A stretch of 51,317 bases of DNA, taken from assembly GCA_023485845.1 (NCBI GenBank), contig JAMCZE010000005.1:1-51317 (forward strand), in the 5' to 3' direction. Below the pieces are notes generated by a model that was not told where the DNA came from, ran no database searches, and worked only from the letters and a program-made list of their open reading frames with translations. This stretch comes from Patescibacteria group bacterium. GTDB taxonomy: Bacteria; Patescibacteriota; Microgenomatia; JAMCZE01. The position numbers and the translations under genes were made by a program. Positions 21,817-30,427 of the stretch are shown here, one piece after another. The number at the start of each line of letters is the position of its first letter. Positions within the stretch are counted from its first letter, which is position 1.

Positions 21817-22612
21817 GCGATTCCAGATAACGGTTTTTTGTTACGATTGATCGGCCGAGGCGGTGTTCGAGTTTTTTTCTGGCGCCGCCAGCGACGCTGC
21901 CACCAAATTTAGCGTCGGCTTTTAGCTTGGGAACTCCTTGGGAATTTTCTGTGCGATGAATTTCTGCGGTTGACCTTTCGCCCAGCATGGTGAAGATTAA
22001 CTCGAAGTCATCCATATGATCGCGTAGGTTTTCTCTTCGCAGTCCTTTCAACTTTTTGTATTCGCTTGGGGTGACGCCGAAAGTGGCTTTGGAAATTTCT
22101 GCAGTTAAAATCTCGTAGTCTCTATCTTCCTGCGCCCCGCGTTTTTGCCATTCATCGGTTAGCTCGTCGCGAATAACGATCCCGCGCATCCGATTTTCAA
22201 TCCAATCGTCGGGATAGCCCTTTAATTTATAAAGCAGCCGCGTTCGTCTTTGTCCCAACTCCGGGTTTTCGATTTCCTGGACTCGCTCGTAGCCGACTCT
22301 AGCTAACCATCTTTTAAAAGGCTCGGCCTTTGGAGATGGGATTGACTGGACGAGGCGGAAGATTCCTTCGGTGTTAGCGCAAATCATCTTTTGCACTCCA
22401 CCGGCTGTTGGAATCTCAAGGGTATGTACAAGTTGTACCCATCCTTTAGCAAGTTCCGGATCGCGAAGTTTCATCCGCTGGATGTATTGTTTTGGGTCTA
22501 GCGAATCAATAAGGGCAAGAACAACATCCTCGATGACAAACCACCACTCGTTATTATATATAACCCTACGGATCTTTTTATTTTTAAAAATGGCAATTTT
22601 TGTTTCGTCCAT
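21788..22612 (-). CDS. BRO-N domain protein (antirepressor-like)
   Basis: 274 aa. The N-terminal BRO domain (about 5-115; KIAIFKNKKIRRVIYNNEWW, IEDVVLALIDSLDPKQYIQR) is shared with phage antirepressors and BRO proteins. The long C-terminal half (LTDEWQKRGAQEDRDYEILT, ARKKLEHRLGRSIVTKNRYL) is charged and helical. Function in cellular genomes is unknown; DNA binding is plausible. It starts 2 nt after the Lon-like ATPase stop and overlaps the UDG gene. A broken paralogue lies at 30405-30890. Confidence 0.75.
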   Translation of the reverse strand: MDETKIAIFKNKKIRRVIYNNEWWFVIEDVVLALIDSLDPKQYIQRMKLRDPELAKGWVQLVHTLEIPTAGGVQKMICANTEGIFRLVQSIPSPKAEPFKRWLARVGYERVQEIENPELGQRRTRLLYKLKGYPDDWIENRMRGIVIRDELTDEWQKRGAQEDRDYEILTAEISKATFGVTPSEYKKLKGLRRENLRDHMDDFELIFTMLGERSTAEIHRTENSQGVPKLKADAKFGGSVAGGARKKLEHRLGRSIVTKNRYLESHGRQAKATR

Positions 22613-22614
22613 AG

Positions 22615-23646
22615 TTACACAAGAAACTGTTGAAGATTAGTGTCGTCGATAATAATCTGTTGGCCTTTGCCCGAGACGACGGACAAGGCGGCCTTGCGGA
22701 CCATATTATTAATCGTTCGTTCCAGGGTGCGAATGCCCGAGTCAAAGCCTAGGGGTCGGACAATCTTGGGCCAAACGTCGGCGCTGATCTGCAGTGTTCC
22801 TTCCGGCAGCCCCGAATCCTTCAGGACTTTTGGCAAAACGAAATCCCGCCCGATGGTGATTTTCTCCTCATCGGTGTAGGAGGGCATTTGAATTGGTTCC
22901 AGCCGGTCCAAAACGGCGGTGCTAATGTTAGTGGTGTTGTTGCTGGTGGCAATAAACAGCACGTCGGAAAGATCAAAAGGATAATCAATATAGTGGTCAG
23001 CAAAGCGGCTGTTTTGTTCCGGGTCTAATAGCTCTACTAAAACTCCCATAATGGTGGCCCGGGCTTCCTCGGCCACCCGGTCGATTTCATCCAGCAAAAT
23101 TACTGGGTTTTTGGTCCCGGCCCGGCGCAGGGCCTTAATAATCGCCCCCGGTTCCGCGTCGGCAAAAGAACGGGACTGGCCCCGCAAAAATTGGGCATCG
23201 CCGATGCCACCAAAGGGAATCCGTTCAAATTTGCGGCCCATTGCCTGGGCCACCGAATAGGCCAGGGTGGTTTTGCCGGTGCCCACCAGCCCAACCAGGA
23301 GCAAAATTGGAGCCCGATTGCCGGCTTTGCTTAATTTTAAAACCGCCAGATATTCCAGAATTTTATCTTTGGCCTCTTTAAGACCATAATGATTTTTATT
23401 AAGAACCGTCTCGGCATTGGGGATATCTAGGATATCATCAGATTTTTTGTCCCAGGGAAGAGCGGTCACCCAATCCAGATAGCGGGTGGTGGCATCAAAC
23501 TCGGCCGCATAATTGCCCCCCAACTTAGCCATCCGGTCCAGCCGCACCACCATGGCTTTTACCTTTTGTGATAACTCCTCCGGCAGTTTTGCCTGCACCA
23601 CTTTGTCTTCCAGTTGTCTGATCTCATCAATTGCTGGAGTGTCCAT
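22615..23646 (-). CDS. Lon-like AAA+ ATPase without protease domain
   Basis: 343 aa. It corresponds to the middle of Lon: a short coiled-coil linker, then AAA+ with Walker A GLVGTGKT (119-126), Walker B LLDEID (184-189) and the sensor and lid regions (LDRLEPIQMPSYTDEEK). LLDPEQNS and YPFDLSDVLFIATSNN parallel the full-length Lon at 46551-48965. The N-domain and the Ser-Lys protease domain are both missing, and the frame ends cleanly before the BRO-N gene. A role as unfoldase or remodeller is inferred. Confidence 0.85.
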   Translation of the reverse strand: MDTPAIDEIRQLEDKVVQAKLPEELSQKVKAMVVRLDRMAKLGGNYAAEFDATTRYLDWVTALPWDKKSDDILDIPNAETVLNKNHYGLKEAKDKILEYLAVLKLSKAGNRAPILLLVGLVGTGKTTLAYSVAQAMGRKFERIPFGGIGDAQFLRGQSRSFADAEPGAIIKALRRAGTKNPVILLDEIDRVAEEARATIMGVLVELLDPEQNSRFADHYIDYPFDLSDVLFIATSNNTTNISTAVLDRLEPIQMPSYTDEEKITIGRDFVLPKVLKDSGLPEGTLQISADVWPKIVRPLGFDSGIRTLERTINNMVRKAALSVVSGKGQQIIIDDTNLQQFLV

Positions 23647-23653
23647 GGAGTTC

Positions 23654-23659
23654 AGTATA
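23654..23659 (-). promoter_or_regulatory. -10 box of the Lon-like operon, near-leaderless
   Basis: TATACT with extended TGC on the minus strand, ending 7 nt before the ATG of the Lon-like ATPase gene. Confidence 0.55.
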
Positions 23660-23667
23660 GCAGAGTT

Positions 23668-25896
23668 TTAATATCGGTTACGCCGGGCGCCGAAAGAGCC
23701 GGGGCGATATGGCCGGGGACCGCCAAATCTTGGCCTATTGCCCATTGGCGATTGCACACCCGCCTGCCGGCCAGGTAGGTTGCCCATTTCTTTCGGGCCC
23801 CAATACATGGCCAAATTAATTCGGCCCATTTCGTCAATTTCCGTCACTTTCACTTTCACTTTGTCGCCAATTTTAACAACGGTGTTGGGATCGGAAACAA
23901 ACCCGGCCGTCATGCGGGAAACATGAACCAGCCCTTCTTTGCCGGGGAGAATTTCCACAAAAGCGCCGAAGTTCAAAATTCGCTTCACTTCGCCATCAAA
24001 CTCTTCACCAACTTGCACTTCTCGGGTCATCCCTTCAATCCATTCCTTGGCGCGGGCGACTGCTTCTTCATTGATAGAGGCAATCGTCACCGTGCCGTCG
24101 TCTTCAATGTCCACCGAGGCGGTGGTGGTGGCGATGATGTTTTTAATGTTGCGTCCGCCCGGGCCGATCACTTCCCCAATCTTGTCCACCGGGACTTTAA
24201 TGGTGACCACTTTAGGAGCATATTGACTGACATTTTTTCGGGAAGCCGGCAATACAGCTAACATTTTTTCCATAATAAACATGCGGCCGTCTCGCGCCTG
24301 GGCAAAAATTTTGGGAATCATTTCTAAAGTTAAGCCGGAGAAGCCAGCATCAAGCTTAACATCCAACTGCAAAGCCGTAATTCCAGTTTCCGTCCCCGCC
24401 ACTTTGAAGTCCATGTTGCCGTAGAAATCCTCAAACGCGGCAATATCGGTGAGAATAACATAATCTTTTTCGTCCTTGGCCATGATGCCCATCGCCACCC
24501 CGGAGACAGGGGCGCTAATCGGCACACCGGCATCCATGAGAGCTAAAGTGGAACCACAGGTTGATCCCATTGAGGTTGAACCGTTACTGGAAAGCACTTC
24601 GGAAACCACCCGGATAGTGTAGGGAAACTTTTCTTGAGAAGGAATAACTGGTAAAAGAGCCCGTTCTGCCAGGGCGCCATGACCAATTTCCCGCCGTCCC
24701 AAACCGCCAAGTCGGCCGGTTCCCCCCAGGGCATAAGGCGGGTCGCTGTAGTGATGCAGATAATGTTTTTCCTCCATACCTTCGGCGGTTTCAATCCATT
24801 GTTCTAGCGAAGGTGAGGCCAGGGTGGCCACGGACAAAACCTGGGTTAGACCGCGCTGAAAAAGACCGGAACCATGAGTTCGCGGAAGCAGTCCCACTTC
24901 GGCGCTGATTGGCCGGACTTCGTCTGGCTTGCGGCTGTCATAACGTTTCTTTTTGTCCATGGTGGATGCCCGCACCATTTTCTTCATAATTTTCTCCACG
25001 ATTTCCGGGATCTGATTTTTATTCTTATGTTCCGGATATTTGGCAACGATTGCGGCCTTTAACTCTTCAATTTGGTGTGTTTTTGGTTTAGATGAGGGGT
25101 CATCGGAAAAAACTAACGGTTCCAAATCTTTGTGGTAACTTTTTTCAATTTCATTGACAAGTTCCTGGTCCAAAACCACTTGGGTGTAGGGATATTTTTC
25201 TTGGCCAATTTCGGCTGTCATCTCGGAAATGGCTTTAATGATTTTTTTATTTTCCGCCATTGCCTCAGTGACGGCGGCGGTCATCTTTTCCTCCGGCAGC
25301 TGCTTGGCTCCGGCTTCCACCATAATAATGTTAGCGGCAGTGCCGGAAACCACTAGGTCTAGATCAGAAAATTCCATCTCGGAGGTGGGAGGATTGATAA
25401 CGATGCTCTCTTCGGGGGTGGTGATATAACCAGCACGCACGGCGCCAATTGGTCCGTTCCAGGGAACGTTAGAAACGGCCAAGGCAGCAGAGGCAGCAAC
25501 AATAGACAAAACGTCATGATCGTTTTCGCCGTCAGTTGATAAGAGTGTCAAAGTTACCTGGACCTCATCCATGAAATCTTTGGGAAACAGGGGACGAATA
25601 GAACGGTCCACTAATCGGCCAGTGAGAATCGCTTCGTCAGTGGGTCGGCCCTCACGTTTCACCCAGCGGGAACCTTTGATGATGCCGCCGGCATAGAGCC
25701 GTTCGATAAAATCAACGGTTAGGGGGAAATAGCCCAGTCCCAGCTTGGCGGCGGCGGAAACCACGGTGGCTAACACCTCCGTGTCGCCATAGCGGGCAAT
25801 CACTGATGTGTTTGCCTGGGGTGCCAGTTTGTTGACTTCCAAAGTCAATTTTTTCCCGGCAACATCAATTTCCTTGGTGTAAACTTTTTTATTCAT
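23668..25896 (-). CDS. pnp: Polynucleotide phosphorylase
   Basis: 742 aa. Two RNase PH cores flank an all-helical domain; KH (VPVDKIGEVIGPGGRNIKNI) and S1 (GEVKRILNFGAFVEILPGKE, then GLVHVSRM) domains follow near residues 560-695. The C-terminal tail is Arg/Gly/Pro-rich (PRFGGPRPYRPGSFGARRNR). PNPase degrades RNA 3' to 5' with phosphate. It follows rpsO, the classical gene pair. Confidence 0.95.
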   Translation of the reverse strand: MNKKVYTKEIDVAGKKLTLEVNKLAPQANTSVIARYGDTEVLATVVSAAAKLGLGYFPLTVDFIERLYAGGIIKGSRWVKREGRPTDEAILTGRLVDRSIRPLFPKDFMDEVQVTLTLLSTDGENDHDVLSIVAASAALAVSNVPWNGPIGAVRAGYITTPEESIVINPPTSEMEFSDLDLVVSGTAANIIMVEAGAKQLPEEKMTAAVTEAMAENKKIIKAISEMTAEIGQEKYPYTQVVLDQELVNEIEKSYHKDLEPLVFSDDPSSKPKTHQIEELKAAIVAKYPEHKNKNQIPEIVEKIMKKMVRASTMDKKKRYDSRKPDEVRPISAEVGLLPRTHGSGLFQRGLTQVLSVATLASPSLEQWIETAEGMEEKHYLHHYSDPPYALGGTGRLGGLGRREIGHGALAERALLPVIPSQEKFPYTIRVVSEVLSSNGSTSMGSTCGSTLALMDAGVPISAPVSGVAMGIMAKDEKDYVILTDIAAFEDFYGNMDFKVAGTETGITALQLDVKLDAGFSGLTLEMIPKIFAQARDGRMFIMEKMLAVLPASRKNVSQYAPKVVTIKVPVDKIGEVIGPGGRNIKNIIATTTASVDIEDDGTVTIASINEEAVARAKEWIEGMTREVQVGEEFDGEVKRILNFGAFVEILPGKEGLVHVSRMTAGFVSDPNTVVKIGDKVKVKVTEIDEMGRINLAMYWGPKEMGNLPGRQAGVQSPMGNRPRFGGPRPYRPGSFGARRNRY

Positions 25897-25909
25897 CTAG
25901 TGTGGAGTT

Positions 25910-26179
25910 TTACTTCGCTAGTCCCAACGAGGCAACAAGCTTAGTATAGCGATCTTTTGCGTGTTTAGAAAGATAGTTTAACAGACGACGCCGCTTACTT
26001 ACAATAGTCAAAAGGCCCCGGCGGGAATGAACGTCGTGGGTGTGCTTCTTTAAATGATCAGTCAGCTTGCTGATCCGTTCCGTCAGCAGGGCCACCTGGA
26101 CTTCTGGTGAACCGGTGTCCCCCTTAGCTTGGGCAAACTTGTCAATAATCTTTTTCTTATCGTTGCTAATTAATGTCAT
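25910..26179 (-). CDS. rpsO: 30S ribosomal protein S15
   Basis: 89 aa, standard. Landmarks are [32 protein letters not shown] and the C-terminal [21 protein letters not shown]15 binds the 16S central domain. It lies 13 nt upstream of pnp and 12 nt after the small cysteine-containing gene. Confidence 0.96.
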   Translation of the reverse strand: MTLISNDKKKIIDKFAQAKGDTGSPEVQVALLTERISKLTDHLKKHTHDVHSRRGLLTIVSKRRRLLNYLSKHAKDRYTKLVASLGLAK

Positions 26180-26191
26180 AAATTGAGAGAG

Positions 26192-26398
26192 TTATGCGGA
26201 ATTAGCTGTGGCAGTTATTCTTGTACTTTGTGCTTGCAATCTTTTTTTGATTACTGTTAGAGCATCTTCACAATCTTTCTCATCACCCGTATCATCACAT
26301 GGTCGTGGATTTGATTTTGATCTTAATAAACAATTCCCCTCGGGGGTTTTAAACCGACACCCTTCATTATTAACAAGAACAGAATTTTTTAAAAACAT
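26192..26398 (-). CDS. Small four-cysteine protein, 68 aa
   Basis: I do not recognise it. Four cysteines (C14, C23, C34, C43, in CRFKTPEGNC and CDDTGDEKDC) could bind a metal or form disulfides, though the spacing matches no zinc-ribbon I know. On the minus strand TAGACA, a 17-bp spacer and TAAAAT end 5 nt before the ATG, so it appears to have its own leaderless promoter and may head the rpsO-pnp transcript. Confidence 0.5.
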   Translation of the reverse strand: MFLKNSVLVNNEGCRFKTPEGNCLLRSKSNPRPCDDTGDEKDCEDALTVIKKRLQAQSTRITATANSA

Positions 26399-26429
26399 AA
26401 GTTATTTTACTTGATTTAGTGGTCTTTGT

Positions 26430-27305
26430 CTATACAGTAGATGTTCCCCTATATGCTTTCGGTTGGGTCCAGTCGGCGGGGATGGAATTATCACGGGCTG
26501 ATTTTTGCGGCTGGGCGGGTTGAACCGGCTGGGGCTGGGCTTGCGGTTGCGGTTGAACTTGCGGCTTGCCTTTGGCTCCGGCGCGCAGACAAATGGCAGC
26601 CGCTTCAAAGGTGGCGGCGGCCACTTTGGGTGACTGGAAATGACTGGTGGCGGCCTCAATGCCCTGATATAGGTTGCCGGCAATGTCCGCATCCAGTTGG
26701 GCGTTAACCGCCCGCAAAAAGAAAGTGACAATTTCGCTGATGGAAGCCGCCTCCGGCTCCACCAAATTAAATCGGCCGTAGTCTTTATTTGGGTCGTGGT
26801 TATCAATGTTAATGATTGGCGTGGCGCTGAACATGGCCGGATCATAAAGGGTCCCCAACAACGACGGTTCCAAAACATCAACAGTAAAAATCAGATCAGC
26901 AGCCGTGCCGGTGGAACTGAAAGTGAAATTGGCCGGATCGGGAGCAAACCCGTCCCGCGGAGTAATGGTTAATTTAAAGCTATCCGCTAGATTTCCTTGT
27001 TGGCCAGGATCTTCCAGATAGCTGACTTTTTCAAAGTCGCCCAGGGTGTAGGGTTTATAGGTCAGCAGCAGATTTTTGCCGGAAAGGGTAGTCTTAACCT
27101 GATCAATACCCACCAAGTTTGCCACTTCCACTAGGGGTTGGGACTCCATGGCCACGGTCACGTCCTTACCCAACTTTCCCAGGGCCAGGGAAAGGGAAAG
27201 GGCGCTGGCCATCGTGTCCACCGAAGGGTTTTTGTGCGTTAAAACCAGCACCTTGTGGGTGCCGGTGACTAAAGCCTGAATTTGCTGTAAATCTTCGTTC
27301 GTCAT
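26430..27305 (-). CDS. DHH-phosphoesterase-like protein with altered motifs
   Basis: 291 aa. The N-terminal fold resembles the DHH phosphoesterase domain (NrnA type). Motif I HKNPSVDTMAS (24-34) deviates from HxNPDGDAxGS, and the DHH motif reads DNHD (168-171). No DHHA1 domain follows; a Gln/Pro-rich tail (QVQPQPQAQPQPVQPAQPQ) ends the protein. It may be a non-catalytic or re-specialised relative. An NrnA-like gene near infB is common in bacteria. ATG 27305 is chosen; the upstream frame overlaps the preceding gene. Confidence 0.65.
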   Translation of the reverse strand: MTNEDLQQIQALVTGTHKVLVLTHKNPSVDTMASALSLSLALGKLGKDVTVAMESQPLVEVANLVGIDQVKTTLSGKNLLLTYKPYTLGDFEKVSYLEDPGQQGNLADSFKLTITPRDGFAPDPANFTFSSTGTAADLIFTVDVLEPSLLGTLYDPAMFSATPIINIDNHDPNKDYGRFNLVEPEAASISEIVTFFLRAVNAQLDADIAGNLYQGIEAATSHFQSPKVAAATFEAAAICLRAGAKGKPQVQPQPQAQPQPVQPAQPQKSARDNSIPADWTQPKAYRGTSTV

Positions 27306-27309
27306 AAAT

Positions 27310-27531
27310 TTACAATCCTCTTCTTTCTCTCTCTTTTTGTACCTTTTCAATGCAGGCCATCAATGCGTCCCGGCGGTTTGCAGTGATATCTCCACCCTCA
27401 GTGTGCAACTGTCTATATAAATCACTTTCGTAGCTTAGTAAAGAATCATAATTTAACCGATCAACTCTCTTATGGGTTGGTCTTCCTACTCGTTGTCCGT
27501 CCTTATCTATTCGTGTACTAATCCGAAACAT
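27310..27531 (-). CDS. Hypothetical protein, 73 aa
   Basis: Not recognised. It occupies the place where rbfA often lies, between infB and the DHH gene, but shows none of the RbfA sequence I know. It is a charged helical protein (NYDSLLSYESDLYRQLHTEG, then IEKVQKERERRGL). TATAAT stands only 1 nt before the ATG, so either the start or the promoter call is imperfect. Confidence 0.45.
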   Translation of the reverse strand: MFRISTRIDKDGQRVGRPTHKRVDRLNYDSLLSYESDLYRQLHTEGGDITANRRDALMACIEKVQKERERRGL

Positions 27532-27558
27532 AATTATACCCCCTATAAAAGCTTGCTC

Positions 27559-27631
27559 GTGCCGACTTCGTCGGTACTGCGCTTCCTTTTATGATCGTGG
27601 TTTCGCAAGGGCGATCCTTTGCTCAACTACG
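27559..27631 (-). terminator. Stem-loops at the infB 3' end
   Basis: Two hairpins follow infB. One (27596-27631) overlaps its stop codon, pairing CGTGGTT with AACTACG and GCAAGG with CCTTTGC. The other is GTGCCGAC-TTC-GTCGGTAC (27559-27577). On the minus strand the second is followed after 8 nt by TTTTAT, so a weak terminator or processing site is possible. Confidence 0.4.
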
Positions 27632-29035
27632 ATTATAGGCTATTATATCATCTCCAATTCTAAAGTCAATCTGGGGATCTAAAAGAACGCCGCATTCTTT
27701 TCCTGCTTCCACTTTATTAACTTCGTCTTTTCCCACGCGCAGACTTTTGATTTTTGAATTTTGGCTTTTGATTTTTACGTTGTCCCCCCGCGCCAGCCGC
27801 CCTTGACTCACCCGCACCCCAACGACTCGAAGCTTCTCATAGGGAAACTCCGCCACGATTTGGCCGGTCCCCAGAATTTCTTCCGATTCTTGCGGCGCCA
27901 ATTGCCCAGCGGCCGCGTCGGTCAGCTCATCCAGCAGTTCATAAATAATCTTATAGGTGCGCACCAGAACTTTTTCCAGCTCCGCCAGTTTTTGCGCTTC
28001 GCTGGAAATTTTAATGTTAAAGCCCAGGATAATGGCCTTGGTGGATTTAGCCAACAAAACATCGGCGCCGCTGATTTCCCCCACTGAAGTCTGAATCAGG
28101 TTCACATTAACGGGCATTTGGGCGACGATTGCCTCTAGTGATCCGGCCGTGTCCGCTTTCAAGATGAGATTAAGAGAGTTTTCTTTGATTGTCATTCTGG
28201 CTTGTCCAGAATCAGTTTGTGGTTTGGCGCCGGCCGGATGATCGGCCAAGGCGGCCCCGACTGATGGCACCACACTAAGTCCTAAGATCTCGGCCGGGGT
28301 GCCCGGGCCGGCAACATCCAGTGGTTTGCCTTGGTAATCAATTAGGGCGCGGATTTTTGACTTTTTGTCTTCGATAAAAATCTCCTGCCCAACCGATAGC
28401 GTTCCATTTCTAACAACCGCCGTGGCCAATGGCCCCCGCCGGTGGTCCAATTCCGATTCAATCACAATCGCCTCCAAGTCCCCTTGGGGGTCATTTTTTA
28501 AATCGGCCATATCCGCCATTAATTTAATTAGGTCCAACAGCTCCTTAATTCCGGTTTTATTCTTGGCGGAAACTTTGGCAAAGGGAACATCGCCGCCATA
28601 GCCTTCCAACATCACTTCATGGCGCAGCAAATCGGAGGTCACCTTGTCAAAATTAGCTTCCGGCAGATCAATTTTGTTAATAGCGACCAGATAGGGGATT
28701 TTGGCTTCTTTAATGATCTTGATTGACTCCACCGTTTGGGGCATCACCGAGTCATTGGCGGCCACCACCAGGATGGCAATGTCGGCCACCGCCGCTCCCC
28801 GGGAGCGCATTTTGGTGAAGGCCTCATGGCCGGGGGTGTCGATGAAGGTGAGGCCGTCGGCCTGCCAGGCACCGATGCTTTGGGTGATGCCGCCATATTC
28901 GCGCGCGGCCACATCCGTTTGGCGGATGGCATCCAACAGGGTGGTTTTGCCATGATCAACGTGCCCCAGCACTACGATTATTGGCGGTCGGGAAGAAAGT
29001 TTCTCATGCGCTGGTGTCTTTTTGGTGGTATTCAT
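27623..29035 (-). CDS. infB: Translation initiation factor IF-2, minimal form
   Basis: 470 aa against 700-890 in most bacteria. It starts almost at the G domain: G1 GHVDHGKTT (residues 24-32), G3 DTPGHEAF and G4 NKID. Domain II, C1 and the tRNA-binding C2 follow. The N-terminal IF2N extension is absent. IF-2 positions fMet-tRNA on the 30S subunit. An AT-rich repeat unit is translated as [11 protein letters not shown] in C2. It overlaps nusA by 32 nt. Confidence 0.95.
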   Translation of the reverse strand: MNTTKKTPAHEKLSSRPPIIVVLGHVDHGKTTLLDAIRQTDVAAREYGGITQSIGAWQADGLTFIDTPGHEAFTKMRSRGAAVADIAILVVAANDSVMPQTVESIKIIKEAKIPYLVAINKIDLPEANFDKVTSDLLRHEVMLEGYGGDVPFAKVSAKNKTGIKELLDLIKLMADMADLKNDPQGDLEAIVIESELDHRRGPLATAVVRNGTLSVGQEIFIEDKKSKIRALIDYQGKPLDVAGPGTPAEILGLSVVPSVGAALADHPAGAKPQTDSGQARMTIKENSLNLILKADTAGSLEAIVAQMPVNVNLIQTSVGEISGADVLLAKSTKAIILGFNIKISSEAQKLAELEKVLVRTYKIIYELLDELTDAAAGQLAPQESEEILGTGQIVAEFPYEKLRVVGVRVSQGRLARGDNVKIKSQNSKIKSLRVGKDEVNKVEAGKECGVLLDPQIDFRIGDDIIAYNRS

Positions 29036-30011
29036 TTTTTCCTTTGATGTCGATTTTCCAACCGGTCACCTTGGCGGCCAGGCGAACGTTTTGCCCGTCG
29101 CGGCCGATGGCCAGGCTCAACTGATCGTCGGGGACCAGGGCAATGGCTGATTTTTCTTCCTGATTGGCAATCACTTCAATGTCCTTGGCCGGCGCCAGCG
29201 CGGCGGCAATCAACGCCGCCGCGTCATCGGTATATTGAATAATGTCCACTTTCTCACTGCCGCCCAGTTCATTAATAACGGCTTGGACGCGAACGCCTTT
29301 CTGGCCGACACAGGCGCCCACCGGATCCACTCCCGATTGGGTGGAGATCACCGCTAGTTTGGTTCGGCCGCCGGCTTCCCGGGCAATCAGTTTTATCTCG
29401 ACTGCGTTGGAGGCAAACTCCGGAACTTCCCGGCGAAACAGTTCCACCACCAGTTTTTCGTCGGCGCGGGAAACCACCACTTCCTGGCCCCGGGCCGAGT
29501 CGCGAATCTCTTTAATATAGAAGGTGAGGCGCTGATTAAGCCGGTATTGTTCGCCCGGATTTTGCTCCTGAGGGGGCATCACCGCTTCCGCCCGGCCAAT
29601 GTCCACAATCACATTGGGGGTGTCAAAACGTAGGATCATGCCCGAGGCAATCGTGCCGATTCGTTGAGAGAAATCCTCGATCACGGCTTTTTTCTCGGCC
29701 TCGCGGATTTTCTGGCGCAGCACTTGGGCGGCCGTTTGGGCGGCGATCCGGCCAAAACCGGCGGGAGTCACGTTTTCACCGACACTGCCGTTGGCTTTTT
29801 TGCGAAAAATTGAGGCTTCCCCGGAGTCCGGATCCACTTTGGCCAAAAATTGCTCAACGTCAACCATTTCTCCGGCCAGGGCCCGGTCTTTGCGGTAGGC
29901 CATCACCAGGGCTTCTTCAATGGTGGCAATAATCGCCTCCACCGGGATGTTTCTCTCGGCGGCTACCTGATTTAAGGCTAAGGAAAATTCTGATCTTACT
30001 TGTGCTGGCAT
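29004..30011 (-). CDS. nusA: Transcription termination/antitermination factor NusA
   Basis: 335 aa. The N-terminal RNA-polymerase-binding domain (about 1-125), S1 domain (about 130-200) and two KH domains (GVDPVGACVGQKGVRVQAVI and LVPDDQLSLAIGRDGQNVRL) are present; the C-terminal acidic repeats of proteobacterial NusA are not. NusA slows RNA polymerase and stimulates hairpin-dependent termination. The leader of its own gene carries a terminator-like hairpin. infB starts inside its 3' end. Confidence 0.95.
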   Translation of the reverse strand: MPAQVRSEFSLALNQVAAERNIPVEAIIATIEEALVMAYRKDRALAGEMVDVEQFLAKVDPDSGEASIFRKKANGSVGENVTPAGFGRIAAQTAAQVLRQKIREAEKKAVIEDFSQRIGTIASGMILRFDTPNVIVDIGRAEAVMPPQEQNPGEQYRLNQRLTFYIKEIRDSARGQEVVVSRADEKLVVELFRREVPEFASNAVEIKLIAREAGGRTKLAVISTQSGVDPVGACVGQKGVRVQAVINELGGSEKVDIIQYTDDAAALIAAALAPAKDIEVIANQEEKSAIALVPDDQLSLAIGRDGQNVRLAAKVTGWKIDIKGKNEYHQKDTSA

Positions 30012-30027
30012 ATTATTTTATTTCATT

Positions 30028-30049
30028 AAAAAAGTGGGACTTCTCCCAC
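30028..30049 (-). terminator. Terminator-like hairpin in the nusA leader
   Basis: On the minus strand GTGGGA-GAAG-TCCCAC is followed directly by six T (30028-30033), 16 nt before the nusA ATG at 30011. It lies downstream of the nusA promoter (30062-30090), so every nusA transcript must pass it. It could also end transcripts from the upstream 101-aa gene. Confidence 0.75.
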
Positions 30050-30061
30050 CAACCAACTTAG

Positions 30062-30090
30062 ATTATATGCTTTGTGTGAAGTTTCGTCAA
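30062..30090 (-). promoter_or_regulatory. Promoter of the nusA-infB operon
   Basis: Minus strand TTGACG (30085-30090), a 17-bp spacer and a perfect TATAAT (30062-30067). The -35 overlaps the stop codon of the upstream gene. Confidence 0.8.
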
Positions 30091-30392
30091 TGGTTGGAAG
30101 AATTGACTGTTGCAGCAATAATCATAAGCGATAAAGGGATTACTGGTAAAATTAGTGAGGCAGCAACAATCAACCCTGCAGTCTCTGGTCTCATTCCGAG
30201 ATTTTTTAGTGTCTCAAAAGTCCAACTTGGATTGATGGGTAAATTTAGGGCAAAATCGCGGATGCTTTCGGTCGCGGCCGGAAAAGCCTTAGCCACAAGT
30301 GGATAGGCACTGAAATGCATTAGATAAGTAAATGTCGCTATGGCGCCTGGTTTAACTGCCTTTGTAATTATGGGAGCAAGTTCTTTCGACAT
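30087..30392 (-). CDS. Small membrane protein, 101 aa
   Basis: Not recognised. It has a hydrophobic segment near residues 18-36 and a strong C-terminal one (AGLIVAASLILPVIPLSLMI, about 72-95), so two membrane passes are likely. It begins at ATG 30392, 6 nt after a near-consensus promoter, and ends at the nusA promoter. Confidence 0.5.
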   Translation of the reverse strand: MSKELAPIITKAVKPGAIATFTYLMHFSAYPLVAKAFPAATESIRDFALNLPINPSWTFETLKNLGMRPETAGLIVAASLILPVIPLSLMIIAATVNSSNH

Positions 30393-30398
30393 GGAGTA

Positions 30399-30427
30399 AA
30401 TATACTATAAGTTTACTATCTTGTCAA
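30399..30427 (-). promoter_or_regulatory. Promoter of the 101-aa gene, leaderless configuration
   Basis: Minus strand TTGACA (30422-30427), a 17-bp spacer and TATATT (30399-30404), then TACTCC and ATG. The -10 to ATG distance is 6 nt. Confidence 0.75.
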
